A stretch of DNA of 11,208 bases from NCBI GenBank assembly GCA_944390305.1, contig CALXPX010000036.1, forward strand, positions 1-11,208, in the 5' to 3' direction. The stretch is from an uncultured Clostridia bacterium (lineage in GTDB: Bacteria > Bacillota > Clostridia > TANB77 > CAG-508). The notes under the pieces are model-generated. The model was not told the origin of the DNA. It did no database searches and saw nothing but the letters and a program-made list of their open reading frames with translations. The translations under genes were made by a program, and so were the position numbers. This document shows positions 6,054 through 11,208 of this stretch, one piece after another; within the stretch, counting starts at the first letter, position 1; each line of letters begins with the position of its first letter.

Positions 6054-6791
6054 ATGGAATTATTAAATATAAAAGATTTGCATGTAAATGCAGGAAATAA
6101 AGAAATATTAAAAGGATTAAATTTAAAGATAAATAAAGGTGAAACACATGTAATAATGGGGCCAAATGGTGCAGGTAAATCTACACTTGCTAATATTATT
6201 TTAAATAATTCACAATATAAAATAGTAAAAGGAGAAATAGATTTTGAAGGGGAAAATATAAACGAGTTAAAAACTGATCAAAGAGCTAAAAAAGGTATAT
6301 TTATGTCATTTCAAACTCCAGAAGAAATACCTGGAATTTCTGTTATGAATTTTTTAAAAGCGGCCAAAAATGCAAAAGAAGAAGAACCTATTAAAGTATT
6401 TGCTTTTAAAAAAGCATTAGAAGAAAATATGAAAAAATTAAATATAAATACATCATATAGTGCTAGAGATTTAAATGTTGGCTTTTCAGGAGGGGAAAAA
6501 AAGAAAAATGAAATATTGCAAATGCTAATGCTTAAACCTAAACTTGCTATTTTAGATGAGACAGATTCAGGCTTAGATGTTGATGCAATAAAAACAGTAT
6601 CACAAGGAATAAAAATGTATAAAAATGAAGAAAATTCAGTTTTAATAATTACTCACTCAAGCAAAATACTTCAAGGACTTAATATTGATTATGTTCATAT
6701 TTTAGTAAATGGTAAAATAGTAAAAACAGGAACTGAAGAATTAGTTAATGAAATAGAAAAAAATGGATATTCTAAATATATAGATGAATAG
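6054..6791 (+). CDS. sufC: SufC, ATPase of the SufBCD Fe-S cluster scaffold
   Basis: SufC is a soluble ABC-type ATPase. It binds SufB and SufD and drives the conformational change needed for cluster assembly; it does not transport anything. The 245-residue length is normal. Visible motifs are Walker A GPNGAGKST (36-44), Q-loop 'SFQTPEEIPG' with Q87, the SufC-type signature 'FSGGEKKKNEILQ' (144-156), Walker B 'LAILDE' (164-169), the D-loop region 'TDSGLDVDA' and the switch histidine H201 in 'IITHS'. 'ETDSGLD' and 'GGEKK.NE' separate SufC from ordinary transporter ATPases. The start MELLNIKDLHV matches the family N-terminus, which supports ATG 6054 despite its unusually distant ribosome binding site. 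It is the first gene of the suf operon, 12 bases before sufB. It has no membrane segment and acts in the cytoplasm. Confidence 0.98.
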   Translation: MELLNIKDLHVNAGNKEILKGLNLKINKGETHVIMGPNGAGKSTLANIILNNSQYKIVKGEIDFEGENINELKTDQRAKKGIFMSFQTPEEIPGISVMNFLKAAKNAKEEEPIKVFAFKKALEENMKKLNINTSYSARDLNVGFSGGEKKKNEILQMLMLKPKLAILDETDSGLDVDAIKTVSQGIKMYKNEENSVLIITHSSKILQGLNIDYVHILVNGKIVKTGTEELVNEIEKNGYSKYIDE

Positions 6792-6803
6792 AAAGGAAAC
6801 AAA

Positions 6804-8198
6804 TTGAAAACTCAAGTTAAAGATATAGATGATAATATATATAATATAAAAAATAAAAATGAATATAGTTTCAAAACTATAGGTTTAACAGAAGATGTAA
6901 TAAGAGAAATATCTGAAAAAAAGAATGAACCTTCTTGGATGCTAGAATTAAGACTAAAAGCGTTAAAAATATATAATAATTTAGAACTTCCAACATGGGG
7001 ACCTGATTTAAGTGAGCTAGATATGAGTAAAATTGCAACTTATGTAAAACCTAAAACTGAAATGAAGAAATCGTGGGAGGATGTACCAGAAGATATAAAG
7101 AATACTTTTGATGCATTAGGAATTCCAGAGGCTGAAAAAGAATCTTTAGCTGGTGTTGGTGCACAGTATGATTCTGAAATAGTTTACCACAGTATAAAAG
7201 AAGAATTAGTAAAAAAAGGAGTGATTTATACTGATTTTGATGCAGCAGTAAAGGAATATCCTGAATTAGTTAAAGAATATTTTACAAAGTGTGTTCCTAT
7301 TACAGATCATAAATTTATTGCACTTCATTATGCTGTATGGTCTGGAGGATCATTTGTATATGTACCAAAAGGAGTAAAGGTAGATATACCACTTCAATCG
7401 TATTTTAGATTAAATGCTCCAGGTGCTGGACAATTTGAACATACACTAATTATAGTAGATGAAGGAGCGTCCCTTCAATTTATAGAAGGCTGTTCTGCAC
7501 CAAAATATAATGAAATTAATCTACATGCTGGATGTGTAGAATTATTTGTAAAAAATGATGCATATTTAAGATACTCTACTATAGAAAATTGGTCTAAAAA
7601 TATGATGAATTTAAACACAAAAAAAGTAATAGTAGAAAAAAACGGTACTATAGAATGGGTTACAGGTTCATTTGGATCTAAAGTATCAATGCTTTATCCT
7701 ATGAGCATATTAAATGGAGAAAATGCAAAATGTGAATTTACAGGAATATCTTTTGCAGGAAAAGGACAAAATTTGGATACAGGTCTAAAAGTTATACATA
7801 ATGCTGAAAGCACATCTTCTGTAGTAAATTCAAAATCAATTTCAAAAGATGGTGGTATTTGTACTTTTAGAAGTGATATAAAGGTAAGACCTAGAGCTAA
7901 AAAATCTAAAGTATCAGTATCTTGTGAATCTCTAATGTTAGATAGTATATCTAGGTCAGATACAATTCCGGTAAATGAAGTAGAAACTGATGAGGTAGAA
8001 TTTTCACATGAGGCTAAAATAGGAAAGATATCTGATAAAACGATTTTTTATCTAATGACAAGAGGAATTAGTGAAGAGGAAGCAAAAGCTATGATAGTAA
8101 GAGGTTTTGCAAATCCTATATCTAAAGAATTGCCACTAGAATATGCTGTTGAAATGAATAATTTAATAAATTTAGAACTAGAAGGGAGTATAGGATAA
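6804..8198 (+). CDS. sufB: SufB, Fe-S cluster scaffold protein
   Basis: SufB is the core scaffold that accepts sulfur and holds the nascent Fe-S cluster together with SufD, powered by SufC. The 464-residue product matches SufB end to end: the N-terminal 'GLTEDVIREISEKKNEPSWML' region, 'LPTWGPDLSELD', 'GVGAQYDSEIVYHS', the 'VPKGVKVDIPLQSYFR' strand, the beta-helix core with 'IEGCSAP' (C230), and the C-terminal 'VSCESLMLD' with C374, the equivalent of the essential cluster/sulfur-transfer cysteine C405 of E. coli SufB. 'FSHEAKIGKIS' and 'YLMTRGISEEEA' finish the domain. Translation starts at a TTG (6804), supported by AAAGGA at 6792-6797 and by the fit to the family N-terminus; the next Met is far inside the conserved region. 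The stop overlaps the sufD start (TAATG), so sufD is translationally coupled. Confidence 0.98.
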   Translation: MKTQVKDIDDNIYNIKNKNEYSFKTIGLTEDVIREISEKKNEPSWMLELRLKALKIYNNLELPTWGPDLSELDMSKIATYVKPKTEMKKSWEDVPEDIKNTFDALGIPEAEKESLAGVGAQYDSEIVYHSIKEELVKKGVIYTDFDAAVKEYPELVKEYFTKCVPITDHKFIALHYAVWSGGSFVYVPKGVKVDIPLQSYFRLNAPGAGQFEHTLIIVDEGASLQFIEGCSAPKYNEINLHAGCVELFVKNDAYLRYSTIENWSKNMMNLNTKKVIVEKNGTIEWVTGSFGSKVSMLYPMSILNGENAKCEFTGISFAGKGQNLDTGLKVIHNAESTSSVVNSKSISKDGGICTFRSDIKVRPRAKKSKVSVSCESLMLDSISRSDTIPVNEVETDEVEFSHEAKIGKISDKTIFYLMTRGISEEEAKAMIVRGFANPISKELPLEYAVEMNNLINLELEGSIG

Positions 8199-9253
8199 TG
8201 GAAAAATATATATTAAATGAAACTCCTGTAAGGACAGCAAATAATTTCGGAATAAATAATATAGAAATGACTTTAGAAAATCCTGAATATTATAAAGAAT
8301 TTGATAATTTTAGTATAGAGGCAGAAGACATAAACAATATTCAATTGGAAATAAATAATAATGAAGAAAAAATAGTAGAAGAAGATAATAGGATAGGATT
8401 AAAAAGAAATATAAATTATAGAGTTAAAATAATTATCCCAGAAAATGTAAAAATAAAAGATAATATAAAATTAGAATTTGAATTAGATGATGAAAATGAA
8501 TTTTTAATAGAAAATATTGAAATAATATTAGAAAAAAATGCATTTGCAAATATAGAAATTTTATATAATTCTTCTAATGAAAAAAATGCTTTTCATAACG
8601 GAAATCTAAATGTTATTTTAAAGGAAAAAGCTAATGCAAAAATTATAGTATCTAATTTAGTAAACAATAAGGTTACTAATCTTTATGAAATGAAAAATGT
8701 TTTGAGCAAAGGCGCTAAGTTAGATTATGTGATTGCAGAAATAGGTGGAAATAGCAAAATATCAAATTATTATACAAAATTAAATGGCGATGATTCGGAA
8801 AATTTATTAAATGTTATTTATTTAGGTAAAGAAAAAGAGGTAATTGACATAAACTATAATATAGAGACTTATGGCAAAAAATCAAAAGCATATATAAATG
8901 TACAAGGAGCAATAACAGATTATGCTAGAAAAAATTTCAAAGGAACAATAGATTTTAAAGAAGGTTCTAAAAAAGCTATTGGGAAAGAAAATGAAAATTG
9001 CATGATCTTATCTGCTAATGCTAAATCAAAATCACTTCCAATGCTTTTGTGCCATGAAGAAGATGTTGAAGGTGAGCACGGAATAGCTTCTGGAAAAATA
9101 GATGAAAATAAATTATTTTATATTATGACAAAAGGACTCTCATATAAAGAAGCAAGAAAATTAATTATAAAAGCTAACCTTAACGATATTATAAGAAAAA
9201 TAGAAGATGAAGATTTAATTAATCTTATAGATAAAGAGATAAATAAAATCTAG
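8198..9253 (+). CDS. sufD: SufD, Fe-S cluster scaffold partner protein
   Basis: SufD is the paralogue of SufB that completes the SufBC2D complex and helps iron entry and cluster formation. The 351 residues are shorter than the E. coli protein (about 420) and the first ~90 residues are divergent and rich in Asn, Glu and Ile. The beta-helix core (~95-285) and the C-terminus are typical: 'ARKNFKGTIDFKEGSKKAIG', 'ANAKSKSLPMLLC', 'DVEGEHGIASGKIDENKLFYIMTKGLSYKEA'. H294 corresponds to the conserved histidine (H360 in E. coli) that lies at the cluster site with the SufB cysteine; C285 is nearby. The ATG overlaps the sufB stop by one base, giving a near 1:1 output with SufB. GGGAG within 15 bases upstream acts as ribosome binding site. 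Position in the operon and the C-terminal motif make the call secure; the short divergent N-terminus is the only oddity. Confidence 0.94.
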   Translation: MEKYILNETPVRTANNFGINNIEMTLENPEYYKEFDNFSIEAEDINNIQLEINNNEEKIVEEDNRIGLKRNINYRVKIIIPENVKIKDNIKLEFELDDENEFLIENIEIILEKNAFANIEILYNSSNEKNAFHNGNLNVILKEKANAKIIVSNLVNNKVTNLYEMKNVLSKGAKLDYVIAEIGGNSKISNYYTKLNGDDSENLLNVIYLGKEKEVIDINYNIETYGKKSKAYINVQGAITDYARKNFKGTIDFKEGSKKAIGKENENCMILSANAKSKSLPMLLCHEEDVEGEHGIASGKIDENKLFYIMTKGLSYKEARKLIIKANLNDIIRKIEDEDLINLIDKEINKI

Positions 9254-9261
9254 GAGGAAAG

Positions 9262-10488
9262 ATGAATAATTATAAAATTAAAGAAGATTTTCCAATTTTA
9301 AATAACTCTAATATAATTTATTTAGATAGTGCAGCAACTACACAAAAGCCAAAAGTAGTTTTAGATGCAATTAAAGAATTTTATGAGAACTTTAATGCAA
9401 ATCCACATAGGGGAGCATATAAACTTAGTGTAGATGCAACAATGATATATGACAGGGCAAGAGAAAAAGTTTCTAATTTTATCAATGCAGAAAGTTCTAA
9501 ACAGATAGTTTTTACAAGAAATGCGACAGAAAGTTTGAATTTAATTGCATATAGTTATGGATTAGAAAATCTAAAAAAAGAAGATAAAATACTATTATCA
9601 ATAATGGAGCATCACTCTAATTTAGTGCCTTGGCAGTATGTATCTAAAAAAACAGGTGCAAAGTTAGAATATATGTATACTGATGAAAATGGAGAAATAC
9701 CAGATAAAGAGATTGAAGACAAAATTAAAGACGGAGTAAAGATTATTGGAATTACTCAAGTATCTAATGTTCTAGGAACTATAAATGATATAAAAAAAAT
9801 AATTAAAAAAGCACATGAAGTAGGTGCTATTGTTATTGTGGATGCTTCTCAAAGTGTTCCTCATATGAAAGTTGATGTTCAAGATCTAGATGCAGATTTT
9901 TTAGTATTTTCTGGTCACAAAATGTTAGCACCTTTAGGAATAGGTGTTTTATATGGAAAGAAAAATTTATTAGAAAATATGAAACCTTTTCTTTATGGTG
10001 GAGATATGATAGAATATGTCTATGAAGAAAACACTACTTTTGCTGATGTTCCAACTAAATTTGAGGCAGGAACACAAAATGTTGAAGGAGCAATTGGACT
10101 AGATAAGGCAATAGATTATTTGGAATATATAGGAATGGATAATGTTCAAAAAATTGAAAAAGAATTACTAGACTATGCAATAGAAGAACTTTCAAAACTA
10201 GATTTTATCACTGTATATGGGCCAAAAGATGTAAAAAGGCGTGCAAGTGTAATATCATTTAATGTAAATGGTATTCATCCGCATGATGTAGCTAGCATTT
10301 TAGATAGCAAAAATGTATGTATAAGATCTGGAAATCATTGTGCTCAACCACTTTTAAGATATATGAAAATAGATTCAACATGTAGAGCAAGTTTCTATAT
10401 TTATAATACTAAAGAAGATGTAGATAGATTAATAGAAGCATTGTATAAAACAAGAGATATGTTTTCAAAATGGATAAAGAAAGGATAA
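9262..10488 (+). CDS. sufS: SufS, cysteine desulfurase (class II, PLP-dependent)
   Basis: SufS removes sulfur from L-cysteine as an enzyme-bound persulfide, releasing alanine, and hands it to SufU. The 408-residue length is normal for the SufS/CsdA family. Visible landmarks are 'YLDSAATTQKP' (~20-30), 'NPHRGAYKLS', 'TRNATESLNLIAYSYG', 'MEHHSNLVPWQ' (~115-125, PLP-stacking histidine), 'IVDASQSVPH' (PLP-binding aspartate), 'FSGHKMLAPLGIGVLYG' with the Schiff-base lysine K220, 'FEAGTQNVEG', and 'IRSGNHCAQPLL' with the persulfide cysteine C360. The short active-site loop around the cysteine is the class II type, which needs an activating partner such as SufU or SufE. AGGAGG (9252-9257) overlaps the sufD stop codon and precedes the ATG by 4 bases, again implying coupled translation. 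It is cytoplasmic and lies 4 bases before sufU. Confidence 0.97.
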   Translation: MNNYKIKEDFPILNNSNIIYLDSAATTQKPKVVLDAIKEFYENFNANPHRGAYKLSVDATMIYDRAREKVSNFINAESSKQIVFTRNATESLNLIAYSYGLENLKKEDKILLSIMEHHSNLVPWQYVSKKTGAKLEYMYTDENGEIPDKEIEDKIKDGVKIIGITQVSNVLGTINDIKKIIKKAHEVGAIVIVDASQSVPHMKVDVQDLDADFLVFSGHKMLAPLGIGVLYGKKNLLENMKPFLYGGDMIEYVYEENTTFADVPTKFEAGTQNVEGAIGLDKAIDYLEYIGMDNVQKIEKELLDYAIEELSKLDFITVYGPKDVKRRASVISFNVNGIHPHDVASILDSKNVCIRSGNHCAQPLLRYMKIDSTCRASFYIYNTKEDVDRLIEALYKTRDMFSKWIKKG

Positions 10489-10492
10489 TCAA

Positions 10493-10918
10493 ATGGACGA
10501 TTTAGAATCAATATATACCAATATCATAATGGAACAAAGCATTTCTAATCATAATAAACACGAACTTGAAAACTTAGATAAAAAAGAACATGGACATAAT
10601 CCAAGTTGTGGTGATGATATCACTTTAGAAATAAAATTTGATGGTGATAAAATACAAGATTTAGCATTTACAGGTCATGGATGTGCTATTTCACAAGCTT
10701 CTACTTCTATTATGATAGATTTATTAAAAGGCAAAACAAAAGAAGAAGCAATAAAACTTATAGATATATTTTTAAGAATGATAAAAAGAGAAAAAATAGG
10801 CGAAGAAGAATTAGAAAAAATAGAAGATGCAAGAGCTCTTCAAAATATTTCAAATATGCCAGCAAGAGTAAAATGTGCTGAACTTGCTTGGTATACAATG
10901 CAAAAACTTCTTAATTAA
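10493..10918 (+). CDS. sufU: SufU, zinc-dependent sulfur acceptor for SufS
   Basis: SufU is an IscU-like protein of Gram-positive bacteria that binds zinc, docks on SufS and takes over the persulfide sulfur for delivery to SufBCD. The 141 residues carry the full ligand set: C39 and D41 in 'NPSCGDD', C64 in 'GHGCAISQAS', and C128 in 'PARVKCAELAW'. These match C41, D43, C66 and C128 of B. subtilis SufU. The region between C64 and C128 holds the extra segment typical of SufU ('LLKGKTKEEAIKLI...') and lacks the LPPVK chaperone-binding motif of IscU, which argues for SufU rather than a housekeeping scaffold. AAAGGA at 10480-10485 precedes the ATG. It is the last gene of the operon, and no sufE, sufA or nifU-like gene follows. 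Confidence 0.96.
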   Translation: MDDLESIYTNIIMEQSISNHNKHELENLDKKEHGHNPSCGDDITLEIKFDGDKIQDLAFTGHGCAISQASTSIMIDLLKGKTKEEAIKLIDIFLRMIKREKIGEEELEKIEDARALQNISNMPARVKCAELAWYTMQKLLN

Positions 10919-11004
10919 GAGGATTAAGATTAGAAATAATAAAATGAAACATTTTCAAAATAGATATATTGAATAAATAATCTTTAAATATAAAAATTAA
11001 TTAT

Positions 11005-11047
11005 AATGCAGAGTATTTCTTTTTAAAAGAAATATTCTGCATTTTTT
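11005..11047 (+). terminator. Intrinsic terminator of the suf operon
   Basis: The left arm (11005-11022) pairs with the right arm (11026-11043) over 18 bp with one G-T wobble, including AATGCAGA against TCTGCATT. The loop is only 3 bases and the stem runs into six T (11042-11047). It lies 86 bases after the sufU stop; nothing coding is seen between. Confidence 0.95.
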
Positions 11048-11186
11048 GAAATTAAAATAATATAAATCTTTTTTTTATATAATTAAATTTAAACAAAGTA
11101 TTGATAAATAATAAGATATTTAGTAAGATTAATATTGGTATTAGAATAGATATATAGACACAAAATTATACGAATTACAAAAAAGA

Positions 11187-11195
11187 TGATATAAT
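11187..11195 (+). promoter_or_regulatory. Extended -10 promoter element leading out of the window
   Basis: TG-A-TATAAT is a perfect extended -10. No good -35 lies 16-18 bases upstream, which extended -10 promoters can tolerate. Transcription would begin at about 11202 and read a gene beyond the window edge. The rest of 11048-11186 is A/T-rich and shows nothing else. Confidence 0.5.
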
Positions 11196-11208
11196 ATTAT
11201 GTAAATGT

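Noticed and set aside
6040..6066. Leader peptide starting at ATA after the AAGGAGG site in the suf leader
   Set aside because: ATA is a very rare start, the frame is only 8 codons long and nothing in its sequence suggests an attenuation peptide.
10681..10881. Overlapping + strand frame within sufU
   Set aside because: A frame-shifted reading of sufU, extremely rich in Lys, Arg and Tyr; sufU itself has all its zinc ligands in the main frame.

Overview
The window comes from a very AT-rich, low-GC Gram-positive bacterium, most likely an anaerobic member of the Clostridia or a related Bacillota lineage. The evidence is heavy AUA, AGA and AAA codon use, strong AGGAGG-type ribosome binding sites, A/T-rich intergenic DNA, Firmicutes-type SUF genes including sufU, and exported proteins with Ig-like and HxHxW/CxxC-type modules common in gut Clostridia. 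UGA is used as a normal stop (first gene) and Trp is encoded by UGG, so code 11 applies. All recognised genes are on the + strand. The species cannot be named from the sequence.

Layout. (1) 1-4355: three consecutive membrane-anchored, exported proteins that are not obviously one operon. They are a 426-residue protein with a C-terminal Ig-like domain (its 5' end is probably cut by the window edge), a 162-residue protein of unknown function with its own promoter, perfect ribosome binding site and strong terminator, and a 622-residue beta-helix-like surface protein with a membrane anchor at each end. A 496-bp non-coding stretch (1287-1782) with two overlapping inverted repeats separates the first two. 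(2) 4519-5917: a short CYTH-domain triphosphatase-like protein, then a 271-residue cytoplasmic protein I do not recognise, which has its own extended -10 promoter and ends in a clear intrinsic terminator. (3) 5964-11047: a complete SUF iron-sulfur cluster assembly operon, sufC-sufB-sufD-sufS-sufU, with a good promoter at its head, operator-like inverted repeats in and just after that promoter, almost no space between genes, and a long terminator hairpin at the end. (4) 11048-11208: A/T-rich DNA with an extended -10 promoter pointing out of the window.

How the genes work together. SufS takes sulfur from cysteine and passes it to the zinc protein SufU, which feeds the SufBCD scaffold, where SufC supplies ATPase activity and a [Fe-S] cluster is built at the SufB-SufD interface. 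No sufA, sufE or Rrf2/IscR-type regulator gene lies in the window, so carrier and regulator genes must be elsewhere. The upstream surface proteins and the CYTH/unknown pair have no visible functional link to SUF.

I see no CRISPR array, mobile element, tRNA, rRNA or phage gene, and no convincing new multi-gene system. The points most worth a second look are the unusual sufC leader (paired operator-like dyads, and a ribosome binding site 22 nt from the start codon), the uncharacterised 271-residue protein, and the hybrid anchor of the beta-helix protein.
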